The translations under genes and the position numbers were made by a program. A DNA stretch of 61,326 nucleotides from Pseudomonadota bacterium (GTDB taxonomy: Bacteria; Pseudomonadota; Alphaproteobacteria; Sphingomonadales; SMXR01): NCBI GenBank assembly GCA_022566215.1, contig JADFJJ010000006.1:1-61326 (forward strand), given 5' to 3'. Of this stretch, positions 32,495 through 41,610 are shown piece by piece (position 1 is the stretch's first letter; each line of letters begins with the position of its first letter). The notes below the pieces were generated by a model. It was not told where the DNA came from. It did not search any database and was given only the letters and a program-made list of their open reading frames with translations.

Positions 32495-33741
32495 CCCTTG
32501 AGGACTTCGTGGATGGCGCTGGTCAGGCGGCTTAAGTCGTCGGCCCCGATGATATATGACGGGGTCAGGTAGACAATATTGCCGAACGGTCTGATCCAGC
32601 AGCCCTTCTCGACAAAGGCCCGGCCCAGAGCTTCATGATCAGGTGTTTCTTTTAACTCAACCACCCCAATCGCCCCCTTGACGCGGACATTCTTAACCCC
32701 CCGGATATTCTGGCAATATTGCAATTCGTGCTCCATTTGACCGGAAATCGCCTGGATCTGCTCCAGCCGGGGCTCGGATTCAAACAAATCCAGCGAGGCA
32801 TTGGCGGCGGCGCAGCCGAGCGCGTTTCCCATATAGGTCGGGCCATGCATGAAGGCCTTGGCCGGATCGTCGGAAAGGAACGCCTCAAAGACATGCTCGC
32901 GGACAATCGCCGCCGAAAGCGGCATGACCCCGCCGGTCAGCGCTTTCGACAGGCACATAATGTCGGGGACGATCCCGGCCTGGTCACAGGCGAACAGGGC
33001 GCCGGTGCGCCCGAAGCCGGTAAAGATTTCATCGGCAATCAGAAGAAGATCATGACGGTCCGCCGCCGCCCTGATTTTTTTCAGGGTTCCGGGATCGTGG
33101 AATTTCATACCGCCCGCGCCTTGCACCAGGGGCTCGGTAATCAATGCGGCGATCTGGCCGCCATGCTTTTTCAAAAGAGCTTCCAGCGCCGCTTCGGTTT
33201 TTTCATCTTCAGGCAATCTGGCAAAAATCTCACCCGGAACAAAATCGGCGAAGGCGCGGTGCATGCCGCCCGGATCAGTGACCGCCATGGCCATGGTGGT
33301 ATCGCCATGATAGCCGCCCAAGAAGGAAAGGAATTTGGTGCGGCCCGGCTCGCCTTTATTGTTCCAGTACTGGACCGCCATTTTGATCGCAATCTCGACC
33401 GAGACCGACCCGGATTCGGCGAAAAAGACTTTGTTGAGGTCCCCGGGGGTGATATCGGCCAGGCGTTTGGCCAAGCGGAGCGCCGGTTTGTTGACCAGCC
33501 CGCCCATCATCACATGGGGCAACGCCTGGGCTTGTTTTTTGATCGCCGCCACGATCTGGGGATGGTTATAGCCGTGGGCGGCGGTCCACCAGCCGGCAAT
33601 GCCGTCGATCAGTTCCCGGCCGTCTTCCAGTTTCAGGCGCACCCCCCCGGCGCCCACCACCGCCAAGGGTTTGCCCGCCGTTTTCATCTGGGAATAGGGC
33701 AGCCAGAGGTGTTCCAGTCCTTCGCTGTACCAGGAGCTCAT
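32491..33741 (-). CDS. bioA: Adenosylmethionine-8-amino-7-oxononanoate aminotransferase
   Basis: 416 residues, class-III PLP aminotransferase. Recognisable blocks: HLWLPYSQMK near the N-terminus (BioA substrate region), GIAGWWTAAHGYNHP, ADEIFTGFGRTGALFAC, and the PLP lysine in CLSKALTGGVMPL. It makes 7,8-diaminopelargonate from KAPA with SAM as amino donor. The start at 33741 is 1 bp after the bioB stop. An in-frame ATG at 33774 would overlap bioB. Expected to be co-transcribed with bioB, away from bioF-bioD. Confidence 0.95.
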   Translation of the reverse strand: MSSWYSEGLEHLWLPYSQMKTAGKPLAVVGAGGVRLKLEDGRELIDGIAGWWTAAHGYNHPQIVAAIKKQAQALPHVMMGGLVNKPALRLAKRLADITPGDLNKVFFAESGSVSVEIAIKMAVQYWNNKGEPGRTKFLSFLGGYHGDTTMAMAVTDPGGMHRAFADFVPGEIFARLPEDEKTEAALEALLKKHGGQIAALITEPLVQGAGGMKFHDPGTLKKIRAAADRHDLLLIADEIFTGFGRTGALFACDQAGIVPDIMCLSKALTGGVMPLSAAIVREHVFEAFLSDDPAKAFMHGPTYMGNALGCAAANASLDLFESEPRLEQIQAISGQMEHELQYCQNIRGVKNVRVKGAIGVVELKETPDHEALGRAFVEKGCWIRPFGNIVYLTPSYIIGADDLSRLTSAIHEVLKG

Positions 33742-33742
33742 G

Positions 33743-34744
33743 TTATGATTTGGGCCGGATCCCAAGGCGTTCAAAAAGTTTCAGATCCTCATTGCCGGCC
33801 GGGTTCGGGGTGGTCAGCAGTTTCTCGCCATAAAAAATCGAGTTGGCGCCGGCCAGGAAACACAGCGCCTGCATTTCATCGGACATATCCTCGCGCCCCG
33901 CCGATAATCTGACATAGGACATCGGCATCACGATCCGGGCCACGGCGATAGTGCGGACAAATTCCAGCGGGTCCAGCTCATCGGCGCCGGCCAGCGGGGT
34001 GCCTTCGATTTGAACCAGCAGGTTGATCGGCACCGATTCGGGATGCTTTTCCATGGTTGCCAGCGTCTCCAGCATGCCGGCGCGGTCGTCACGCCCCTCA
34101 CCCATACCCACGATGCCCCCGGAGCAAACCTTCATGCCCGCCTCCCTGACAAAGCCAAGCGTGTCCAGGCGGTCCTGGTAACAGCGGGTGGTGATGATCT
34201 GGCCGTAATATTCGGGCGAGGTATCGATATTATGGTTGTAATAATCAAGCCCGGCGTCTTTAAGGCGGAGCGCCTGTTGCTGGTCCAGCATGCCGAGGGT
34301 CAGACAGGTCTCAAGCCCCATTTTCTTGACCCCCTTGACCATCTCGATTACCTGATCCAGGTCTTTGTCCTTGGGCCGCGACCAGGCGGCTCCCATGCAA
34401 TAGCGGGTGGCGCCAGCCTCTTGTGCTTTTTTGGCGTCTCTCAAAACCTTTTCGACATCCATCAGTTTTTCGGCCTCAAGCCCGGTTTCTTTTTTGTATT
34501 TGGCGGATTGCGGGCAGTAGGCGCAGTCTTCGGGGCAGCCGCCGGTTTTGATCGACAGAAGCTGCGATAATTGCACTTCATTGGGGTCAAAATAGCGCCG
34601 GTGCAGGGTCGCCGCCTTGAAAATCAGGTCTGCGAATGGCAGCTCGAAAAGCTCAAGTATTTCGCCCCTTCGCCAGTCATGACGGAGGTCTGATTTGTTG
34701 GGCTCCGGAGCCCCGGCGGTTTCAATTTGATGCACCCGGCTCAT
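33743..34744 (-). CDS. bioB: Biotin synthase
   Basis: 333 residues, radical-SAM. The [4Fe-4S] motif CxxxCxxC is in [16 protein letters not shown]. Further BioB blocks are [20 protein letters not shown] and [18 protein letters not shown], and the terminal [18 protein letters not shown]. It inserts sulfur into dethiobiotin. The start is uncertain: 34744 gives the normal N-terminus; an in-frame ATG at 34786 would add 14 residues. Neither has a clear Shine-Dalgarno. It is divergent from bioF across a 250-bp gap that contains foldback repeat copy 2. Confidence 0.95.
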   Translation of the reverse strand: MSRVHQIETAGAPEPNKSDLRHDWRRGEILELFELPFADLIFKAATLHRRYFDPNEVQLSQLLSIKTGGCPEDCAYCPQSAKYKKETGLEAEKLMDVEKVLRDAKKAQEAGATRYCMGAAWSRPKDKDLDQVIEMVKGVKKMGLETCLTLGMLDQQQALRLKDAGLDYYNHNIDTSPEYYGQIITTRCYQDRLDTLGFVREAGMKVCSGGIVGMGEGRDDRAGMLETLATMEKHPESVPINLLVQIEGTPLAGADELDPLEFVRTIAVARIVMPMSYVRLSAGREDMSDEMQALCFLAGANSIFYGEKLLTTPNPAGNEDLKLFERLGIRPKS

Positions 34745-34825
34745 GAGGGGGAGAGAACCCCAAAGGCACATGAAAGTCAAGGACAAGCACCCCTAATTTT
34801 CCTTGGCGCAAGGGTCAGACATGTA

Positions 34826-34985
34826 AGAGCAACTTAACCTCAAATGGAAACAATTTGATGGCTTTACTGCACAGCATAGAAAGGAGAGGTTTTGAACATG
34901 ATGTGGTGCATCATGGAAGAACCACGACACCTGTAGGCAAAGCAGCAAAGCCATCAAATGGTTTCATTTGAGGTTAAGTTGCTCT
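34826..34985. repeat. Foldback (MITE-like) repeat, copy 2
   Basis: 160 bp, almost entirely palindromic. The ends start AGAGCAACTTAACCTCAAAT and are perfectly complementary for 20-21 bp; after a small slip another 13 bp pair (ATTTGATGGCTTT). The centre is the hairpin CATGATG/CATCATG and CTGC/GCAG. It is the uninterrupted form of the element at 2239-2503, 89 of 100 identical in the core. It lies in the bioB/bioF divergent promoter region and ends 12 bp before the bioF ATG. Confidence 0.85.
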
Positions 34986-34997
34986 AGGTTGCGCCCC

Positions 34998-36140
34998 ATG
35001 GACTCACTTTCCAAATTCGCCCGGAAAAAGCTTGCTGAAACCAGGGTCAAAGGGCTCTACCGCCAGACCATTCCCACCCGCCACAAGGACCCGGTTCATG
35101 TGGAGCGGGGGGATAAGATTTATGTCTCTTTTTCCGGCAATGACTATCTCGGGTTGTCCCGGCACCGGAGAGTGATCGCCGCCGCCGCCCGGGCGGCGGA
35201 AAAGTTTGGAGCGGGGGCCGGAGCCTCGCGTCTGGTGACCGGCGATCATCCGCTCTATCAGGAGCTGGAGACCGGGATCGCCACCTTCAAGGAAGCCGAA
35301 GCGGCGCTGGTTTTCGGCAGCGGTTATTTGACCAACCTTGGGGTTATCCCAGTGCTGGCGGGTGAAGGCGATTTGATCCTGGCCGACCGGCTGTGCCATG
35401 CCTGCCTGTTTGCCGGAAGCGATCTGTCGAAAGCGGCATTGAAGGTTTACCGCCACAATGACCTCGACCACCTGCGGGAAATCCTGGACGGCCAGCGGAG
35501 CAAATACCGCCATACCCTGATCCTGACCGATGGCGTCTTCAGCATGGATGGCGACCGGGCTCCGGTCGAGGAAATGACCGCGCTGGCCCGCAAGTTTGAT
35601 GCCTGGCTGATGGTCGATGACGCTCACGGCCTGGGCGTTGTCGAGCAAGGCAAAGGCTCAACCTTCAAGAACGGTCACCGGCTGGATGTCCCGTTGCAGA
35701 TGGGCACCCTGTCCAAATCGGTGGGGGCGTATGGCGGGTATATCGCGGCCGATGCGGTTGTGATCGACCTGATTAAAAACCGCGCCCGTTCCCTGATTTA
35801 TACCACCGGGTTGCCGCCGGCGGTGGTGGGAGCGGCGCTTGAGGGGCTCAAGATCATTAAAAACAATCCCGGGCTTTGTAACAAACCGATCCAAAAGGCC
35901 ACCCTGTTTTGCCGCGAGTTGGACCTTCCCGCGCCGCAATCCTCGATCGTGCCGATGATTTTTGGGGATATCGAGAAAACCATGCAGACCGCGGATAGAT
36001 TGGCCGAACAAGGGTTTCTGGTTCACCCGATCCGCCCGCCGACCGTGCCCGATGGCACCGCGCGCTTGCGTTTTTCATTTTCCGCCGCCCATCAGGATAA
36101 AGACATACTTAATCTGGCTGAGGTAATCAGGGGGCTATGA
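34998..36140 (+). CDS. bioF: 8-amino-7-oxononanoate synthase (KAPA synthase)
   Basis: 380 residues, alpha-oxoamine synthase family. SGNDYLGLSRHRRV is the N-terminal family motif, FGAGAGASRLVTGDHPLYQELE the substrate loop, DDAHGLGVV the PLP-pyridine aspartate site and GTLSKSVGAYGGY carries the PLP lysine. It condenses pimeloyl-CoA/ACP with alanine. Start at 34998; an in-frame start at 34968 would lie inside the foldback repeat. No clear Shine-Dalgarno precedes the ATG. The stop overlaps bioD by 4 bp (ATGA). No bioC/bioH is visible nearby. Confidence 0.95.
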   Translation: MDSLSKFARKKLAETRVKGLYRQTIPTRHKDPVHVERGDKIYVSFSGNDYLGLSRHRRVIAAAARAAEKFGAGAGASRLVTGDHPLYQELETGIATFKEAEAALVFGSGYLTNLGVIPVLAGEGDLILADRLCHACLFAGSDLSKAALKVYRHNDLDHLREILDGQRSKYRHTLILTDGVFSMDGDRAPVEEMTALARKFDAWLMVDDAHGLGVVEQGKGSTFKNGHRLDVPLQMGTLSKSVGAYGGYIAADAVVIDLIKNRARSLIYTTGLPPAVVGAALEGLKIIKNNPGLCNKPIQKATLFCRELDLPAPQSSIVPMIFGDIEKTMQTADRLAEQGFLVHPIRPPTVPDGTARLRFSFSAAHQDKDILNLAEVIRGL

Positions 36141-36808
36141 GCGCACTTTTTATTACCGCCACCGGGACCGGGATCGGCAAGACTTTGGTGACCGCGGCGC
36201 TCACCTTCCAGCTCAAGCAAAAAGGCCATAACGCCATTGCCTTAAAGCCTGTCATCAGCGGCTTTGAGGACGGGGGAAAACCCAACGACACCACAATCCT
36301 GGCGGCAGCCGCGGGACTAGACATTGGCCCGGCAACGATTGAGAGGATCTCTCCATGGCGTTTCAAGGCGCCGCTTTCCCCCAACATCGCCGCCGCCCGC
36401 GAGGGCCGGGAAATTCCGATCGAAGAGCTGGTCGCCTTTTGCAAAAAGACCATCGCCGGGAATGACTACACCCTGATCGAGGGGATCGGCGGCAGCCATG
36501 TTCCGCTGGCCCGGGGATATCTTGTGGCCGACTGGATCAAGGCGCTTGAGATCCCGGCGCTGGTGGTGACGGGAAGCTATCTGGGCACCCTCAGCCATAC
36601 CCTGACAACTTTAAGGGCGCTCAAGGCGGACCGCATCCCGGTCGCCGGGGTGGTGGTCAGCGCATCCCGGGAAGAGCCGATGGCCCTGGCCGAGACGGTG
36701 ACAGCGCTTAAGGACCAGTCGCCGGATACCAAAATTTTCCCCCTGAAGCGGATCCTGGAAGAACCGCTCTGGAAACACGCGCCAGACCTGATCCGGGTTT
36801 TTGAATAA
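36137..36808 (+). CDS. bioD: Dethiobiotin synthetase
   Basis: 223 residues. P-loop TATGTGIGKTLVTAAL (about 8-23), KPVISGFEDGGKPNDT (substrate lysine region, about 37-52) and the acidic metal site in LIEGIGGSHVPLA. It carboxylates 7,8-diaminopelargonate to form dethiobiotin using ATP and CO2. Its translation is coupled to bioF by an ATGA overlap. It converges with the TIGR02186 gene after 1 bp. Confidence 0.95.
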   Translation: MSALFITATGTGIGKTLVTAALTFQLKQKGHNAIALKPVISGFEDGGKPNDTTILAAAAGLDIGPATIERISPWRFKAPLSPNIAAAREGREIPIEELVAFCKKTIAGNDYTLIEGIGGSHVPLARGYLVADWIKALEIPALVVTGSYLGTLSHTLTTLRALKADRIPVAGVVVSASREEPMALAETVTALKDQSPDTKIFPLKRILEEPLWKHAPDLIRVFE

Positions 36809-36809
36809 C

Positions 36810-37562
36810 CTATCCCAGCCTTGATTTCGGACGGGTGATGAAGCCCGCCAGCCAGCCCGCCAGCAGCGCAATGATGATCGCCATAAGGCCATAAAGATGG
36901 GGCTGGTTCTGCGCCAGGCTGTAGACCACCCGCTCAAACCCGGCCTTGCCGATCCGGATTTCCTTGTCGGAACGGCCAATCAGCCGGCCCTCCCGGAACA
37001 AATAGGCCGAAGCGGTATAGGCACCGCTCGGGACATTGGCGGGAAAGAAAAAATCGGCCCGGAAAAGCGTCTCTGACTGGATCTCCATCGCCTCCGTGGC
37101 CACCTGATAAAGTCCCGCCCCTTGCTTGACCCGGATCAGTCCGGCCGCGTAATCCTCGAGCCCCGGCTGGCGGGCAAAATCCTGTTGGGCAAGGCCGATC
37201 TTCAGTCTGGCCAATTCTTTCTCCGGTGCAATCGCCAGCAACGGACGGGTGCTGGCCAGCGCATAATATTCCGGCACGCCCTGGAGGAGTTTGCCGCCGG
37301 TGTTGACCCAAAACCCCATAACCCGTTCTTTTTTGCGGACCATATGGGGGCGCTTTTCCCCGGTGATGACAATGACAATGTCATATCTTTCTCCGGCCAT
37401 GGTCTCACCGCGCTTGATGGCGCCGAACAGTAATAGTTCCTGTCCGGTAAAACTGTGGCGCAGCTCGATGTCATATTGGGAAAGATCGGTGACGATATCC
37501 TGGGCCCGCGCCGCCGGCGCCAACGCCATCAGGAAAGCTGTCAGGAATACCAGCCGTTTCAT
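36810..37562 (-). CDS. TIGR02186-family transmembrane protein
   Basis: 250 residues. Signal peptide about 1-20 (ALAPAARAQ). The exported domain begins DIVTDLSQYDIELRHSFTGQELLLFGAI and includes VRKKERVMGFWVNTGG. One TM helix near the C-terminus (LYGLMAIIIALLAGWLAGFI, about 222-241) is followed by a short basic tail. This matches the TIGR02186 family of conserved alphaproteobacterial proteins, nearly always found beside a TauE/SafE exporter, as here with a 4-bp overlap. A role as a periplasmic partner of that exporter is an inference from context. Confidence 0.85.
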   Translation of the reverse strand: MKRLVFLTAFLMALAPAARAQDIVTDLSQYDIELRHSFTGQELLLFGAIKRGETMAGERYDIVIVITGEKRPHMVRKKERVMGFWVNTGGKLLQGVPEYYALASTRPLLAIAPEKELARLKIGLAQQDFARQPGLEDYAAGLIRVKQGAGLYQVATEAMEIQSETLFRADFFFPANVPSGAYTASAYLFREGRLIGRSDKEIRIGKAGFERVVYSLAQNQPHLYGLMAIIIALLAGWLAGFITRPKSRLG

Positions 37563-38479
37563 CGCGCCACCTCGATCACTGAATAAAGCTCAGCCGGGGT
37601 GGTGAAGAGGTCCCAGCCCATTTTGAAGCAAACCACCAGCACCAGCACCGCCAGCCCGGTGCGAAACTGTTCCGCTTTTAACTTATAACCTGCCCGCGCC
37701 CCCAGCTGGGCGCCGATAACCCCGCCGCTCAGCAACACCAGCGCCATCACCACATCAACCGTCTGGGTGTTGACCGAATGAAAGAACGTAACCATGGCGG
37801 TGACAAAAACAATTTGAAATAACGAGGTGCCGACGACAACGTTGCCGGGCATGCCGAGGATGTAGATCAGCGCCGGGATCATCACAAACCCGCCGCCGAC
37901 CCCCATGATCGCCGCCAGTACGCCGACCACAAAGCCAATTAAAATCGGCAGGTAGATACTGACCACCAGGTGAGATTTTTTGAACTTCATTTTGTGTGGC
38001 CAGGCGTGTATCCAGGCCGGGTGGCGCTTGCGGCGGCGGCGAACCCTGCGCCCGCTTTTTCTGGCCAGCCATGGAGAAACATTTTCCCACAACATCAGCG
38101 AGCCGATGGTGCCGAGGAAAAAAACGTAAGCCAGTGAAATCATAAGGTCGACCTGACCAATACTATTAAGATACGAGAAAATTTCCGCACCAACGTAGCT
38201 GCCCCCAAGGCCCCCGGCCATAAGCACCAGGCCCATCTTGATATCGATCCCGCTGCGCCTGAAATGCGCCAGCGCGCCGGAGACCGAGGATGCGGTAATC
38301 TGGTTGGCCTCGGTGGCCACCGCCACCGCCGGCGGAACGCCGGTAAAAATCAGCAATGGGGTCATCAGAAAACCGCCGCCAATCCCGAACATGCCGGACA
38401 AAAAACCGACCCCGCCGCCCATAAACAGCAACAGCAGAACATTCAATGACATCTCAGCGATCGGAAAGTATAATGACAT
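37559..38479 (-). CDS. TauE/SafE-family sulfite/organosulfonate exporter
   Basis: 306 residues with about eight TM helices. Family features are the two half-repeats each opening with a glycine-rich G-G-G-x-x-x-P motif: FGIGGGFLMTPLLIFTGVPP in the first half and MGVGGGFVMIPALIYILGMP in the second. A basic cytoplasmic loop (KSGRRVRRRRKRHPAW) separates them. Members export sulfite, sulfoacetate and similar anions; the substrate here is open. Translationally coupled to the TIGR02186 gene (ATGA overlap), and no sulfur-oxidation genes are adjacent. Confidence 0.88.
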   Translation of the reverse strand: MSLYFPIAEMSLNVLLLLFMGGGVGFLSGMFGIGGGFLMTPLLIFTGVPPAVAVATEANQITASSVSGALAHFRRSGIDIKMGLVLMAGGLGGSYVGAEIFSYLNSIGQVDLMISLAYVFFLGTIGSLMLWENVSPWLARKSGRRVRRRRKRHPAWIHAWPHKMKFKKSHLVVSIYLPILIGFVVGVLAAIMGVGGGFVMIPALIYILGMPGNVVVGTSLFQIVFVTAMVTFFHSVNTQTVDVVMALVLLSGGVIGAQLGARAGYKLKAEQFRTGLAVLVLVVCFKMGWDLFTTPAELYSVIEVAR

Positions 38480-38590
38480 CGATTTTATCTTTCCCCGGCA
38501 GTGATTGCCTCAGGCCGATACTTTTGCACGAAAGGCGTGGAAAAATCCAGAAAAGTCGCCCATATAGTATTTAAGCAGGAGGAGAATTAC

Positions 38591-40360
38591 ATGCCAACCT
38601 ACAAAGCCCCGGTCAAGGACATGCTGTTTGTCCTGAACGATGTCCTGAAACTCGAGAGATATTCCAACCTGGAAAGTTTCGCCGAGGCGACCCCGGACAT
38701 CATCGCCGCGATCGTGAAACAAGGCGGCAAATTCTGTGAGGAGGTTTTGCAGCCCATTAACCTGTCCGGTGATAAGGAAGGCTGCATCCGGCATGAGGAT
38801 GGCAGCGTCACAACCCCGAAGGGCTTCAAGGAAGCCTACGACCTTTATTGTCAGGGCGGCTGGGGCGGTCTGACCGCGCCAACCGAATTTGGCGGCCAGG
38901 GACTGCCGTGGGTTTTGAGTGTCATCATTCAGGAATTGACCGCCTCCGCCAATCTGGGGTTTTCATTGTACCCGTTCCTGACCGCGGGCGTGGCCGGGCT
39001 TTTGAACAAAATTGGCACTGACGAGCAAAAAAAGACTTATCTGCCGAACATGATATCTGGCAAATGGACCGGAACCATGAACCTGACCGAGCCGCAATGC
39101 GGCACCGATCTTCGGCTGTTGCGCACCAAGGCCGAGCCTCAGGACGATGGTTCCTACAAGATCACCGGCACCAAGATTTTTATTTCCGCTGGTGAACATG
39201 ACCTGTCGGAAAACATCATTCACCTGGTGCTGGCCAGGATTCCCGGCGGGCCGGAGGGTGTCAAGGGCATCAGCCTGTTTCTGGTTCCCAAATTGATCGA
39301 CGGCAAGCCGAACCGGGTAAGCTGCGGCTCGATTGAGGAAAAGATGGGCATTCATTCCAATTCCACCTGCCTGTTGAATTACGACGGCGCCACCGGTTCT
39401 CTGGTCGGCAAGGAGCATGAAGGCCTGAGGGGCATGTTCGTATTGATGAACGCGGCCCGCCTGGGCACCGGTCTGCAGGCCCTGGGCCTTTCGGAAGTGG
39501 CCACCCAGAACGCCGCCGATTACGCCAGAGACCGCCTGCAGGGACGCTCACTGACCGGCGTCAAGTTTCCCGACAAGGTGGCGGACCCGATTATTGTTCA
39601 TGCAGATGTCCGGCGCATGTTGATGAATGCCCGCTGTTTTAACGAAGGCGGGCGCGCCCTGGCGCTGTGGATCGGCCTGCAGATGGATCTGGAGGAAAAA
39701 GCGGAAACGGAAGATGAGCGCAAGACGGCCAAGAACCTGCTGGCGCTGATGATCCCGACCGCCAAGGGGGTGATGTCGGACCTGGGCTACGCCAACGCCA
39801 CCAATGCCCAGCAGGTGTTCGGCGGCCACGGCTATATCCATGAATGGGGCATGGAACAATTCGTCCGCGATGCCCGCATTACCATGCTGTACGAAGGCAC
39901 CAACGGCATCCAGGCGATGGACCTGGTGGGCCGCAAGCTGCCCAAGGATAATGGCGAGGCGATCCGCGCCTATTTCCAGATGATTGAAGGTTATTGCAAG
40001 GAGTATGAGAAGGACTATGCCGAGTTTACCGATCCCCTGAAAAAAGCGTTGGGGGATTTGCAGCAGGCGGCCATGTGGCTGATGCAAAACGCCGTCAAAA
40101 ACCCTGATAACGCCGGGGCAGCGGCGACCAGTTTTATGCACCTGATGGGCCTGGTGGCGCTCGGCCATATGTGGGCGTGGATGGCGGTCACCTCTGATCA
40201 GGCCCTGAAAGCCGGCGCCAGCGACAAGGCCTTTCACGAAGCCAAACTGATCACCGCCAGATATTTCATGAACCGCCATTTGCCCCAGACCGGAAGTTAC
40301 TATAAGAAAATCGAGGCCGGGTCCGAATTTATGATGGCCCTGCCCGCTGAAGCCTTTTAA
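38591..40360 (+). CDS. Acyl-CoA dehydrogenase, DmdC-like long form
   Basis: 589 residues. The start MPTYKAPVKDMLFVLNDV and the C-terminal extension are typical of the ~590-aa branch that includes 3-methylmercaptopropionyl-CoA dehydrogenase (DmdC) and many fatty-acyl-CoA dehydrogenases. The FAD site is in GTMNLTEPQCGTDLRLLRTKA; the catalytic glutamate lies in MLYEGTNGIQAMDLVGRKL. First of a beta-oxidation operon with thiolase and FadB-like genes, which favours general fatty-acid oxidation over DMSP breakdown; no dmdB/D lies next to it. Start at 38591 has AGGAGGAG as Shine-Dalgarno. Confidence 0.9.
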   Translation: MPTYKAPVKDMLFVLNDVLKLERYSNLESFAEATPDIIAAIVKQGGKFCEEVLQPINLSGDKEGCIRHEDGSVTTPKGFKEAYDLYCQGGWGGLTAPTEFGGQGLPWVLSVIIQELTASANLGFSLYPFLTAGVAGLLNKIGTDEQKKTYLPNMISGKWTGTMNLTEPQCGTDLRLLRTKAEPQDDGSYKITGTKIFISAGEHDLSENIIHLVLARIPGGPEGVKGISLFLVPKLIDGKPNRVSCGSIEEKMGIHSNSTCLLNYDGATGSLVGKEHEGLRGMFVLMNAARLGTGLQALGLSEVATQNAADYARDRLQGRSLTGVKFPDKVADPIIVHADVRRMLMNARCFNEGGRALALWIGLQMDLEEKAETEDERKTAKNLLALMIPTAKGVMSDLGYANATNAQQVFGGHGYIHEWGMEQFVRDARITMLYEGTNGIQAMDLVGRKLPKDNGEAIRAYFQMIEGYCKEYEKDYAEFTDPLKKALGDLQQAAMWLMQNAVKNPDNAGAAATSFMHLMGLVALGHMWAWMAVTSDQALKAGASDKAFHEAKLITARYFMNRHLPQTGSYYKKIEAGSEFMMALPAEAF

Positions 40361-40391
40361 AGCCGAAGCCTATTAAGGAAAGAGAGCAACC

Positions 40392-41600
40392 ATGACCGAA
40401 GCCTATATCTATGACGCCGTCCGGACCCCCCGCGGCCGGGGCAAAAAAGACGGCTCGCTCCACGAAATCACGCCGATCCAGCTGGCTACCCAAGCGCTGG
40501 AGGCGGTGCGCGACCGCACTAAGCTTGATACCGCGCTGATTGATGATGTGGTGCTGGGCTGTGTCGGGCCGGTCGGCGAACAGGGGGCCAACATCGCCCG
40601 GGTGGCGGCCTTGAATGCCGGGTTCGACAACGGGGTCGCGGGGTTCCAGATCAACCGCTTTTGTGCTTCCGGCCTTGAGGCCGTCAATATCGCCGCCGCC
40701 AAGGTCATTTCAGGCGAGGCCGATTTCGTTATCGGCGGCGGGGTTGAGAGCATGAGCCGGGTGCCGATGGGATCCGACGGCGGGGCCATGGCGACCGACC
40801 CGGCGGTGGCGTTCAAAACCTATTTCGTCCCGCAGGGAATATCCGCCGACCTGATCGCCACCAAGTACGGTTATTCCCGCGATGATGTCGACGCTTATGC
40901 GGTCGAAAGCCAGAAGCGCGCCGGAGAATCCTGGGATCAGGAGCGGTTCAAGAACTCGATCATCCCGGTCAAGGACGTGATCGGCCTTACCGTGCTTGAT
41001 CATGACGAGAACCGGCGGCCCGAAACCGATATGCAGTCGCTGGCCGCCCTCAAACCGTCGTTCGCCGACATGGGCCAGAATTACGGCTTTGATTCGGTGG
41101 CGATCCAGAAATATCCGGAATTTGAGGCGATTAACCATGTCCATCACGCCGGCAATTCCTCCGCCATCGTCGATGGCGCCGCCGCGGTGCTGGTCGGCAG
41201 CAAGGAAGCGGGCGGGAAAGCGGGCTTGAAGCCCCGCGCCCGGTTAAAAGCGTTCGCCTCGGTCGGCACCGAACCGACCATCATGCTGACCGGTCCTTCG
41301 TTCGCCGCCGAAAAAGCCCTAAAAAAAGCCGGCATGGCCGTCTCCGACATCGATTTGTGGGAGATCAACGAGGCCTTCTCGGCGGTGGTCCTGCGCTTTA
41401 TGGAGGCAATGTCGGTTGACCATTCGGTCCTCAACGTCTGCGGCGGGGCGATTGCCCTCGGCCATCCCCTCGGGGCGACCGGGGCGATGATCCTGGGGAC
41501 CGTTCTTGATGAGCTGGAGCGGACCGGCAAATCAACTGCGGTGATCGCGTTGTGCATCGGCGCCGGGATGGGCACAGCAACAATTATTGAACGGGTTTAG
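40392..41600 (+). CDS. Acetyl-CoA C-acyltransferase (thiolase)
   Basis: 402 residues. Thiolase residues are visible: nucleophilic cysteine in INRFCASGLEAVN (about C90), histidine in GGAIALGHPLGATGAM and second cysteine in ALCIGAGMGTA. The N-terminus EAYIYDAVRTPRGRGKKDGS is typical of the FadA/FadI-like branch used with FadB/J enzymes in Alphaproteobacteria. Reaction: thiolytic cleavage of 3-ketoacyl-CoA. Lies 31 bp after the dehydrogenase, with AAAGAGAG upstream, and 10 bp before the FadB-like gene. Confidence 0.92.
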   Translation: MTEAYIYDAVRTPRGRGKKDGSLHEITPIQLATQALEAVRDRTKLDTALIDDVVLGCVGPVGEQGANIARVAALNAGFDNGVAGFQINRFCASGLEAVNIAAAKVISGEADFVIGGGVESMSRVPMGSDGGAMATDPAVAFKTYFVPQGISADLIATKYGYSRDDVDAYAVESQKRAGESWDQERFKNSIIPVKDVIGLTVLDHDENRRPETDMQSLAALKPSFADMGQNYGFDSVAIQKYPEFEAINHVHHAGNSSAIVDGAAAVLVGSKEAGGKAGLKPRARLKAFASVGTEPTIMLTGPSFAAEKALKKAGMAVSDIDLWEINEAFSAVVLRFMEAMSVDHSVLNVCGGAIALGHPLGATGAMILGTVLDELERTGKSTAVIALCIGAGMGTATIIERV

Positions 41601-41610
41601 GGGGAGCATC

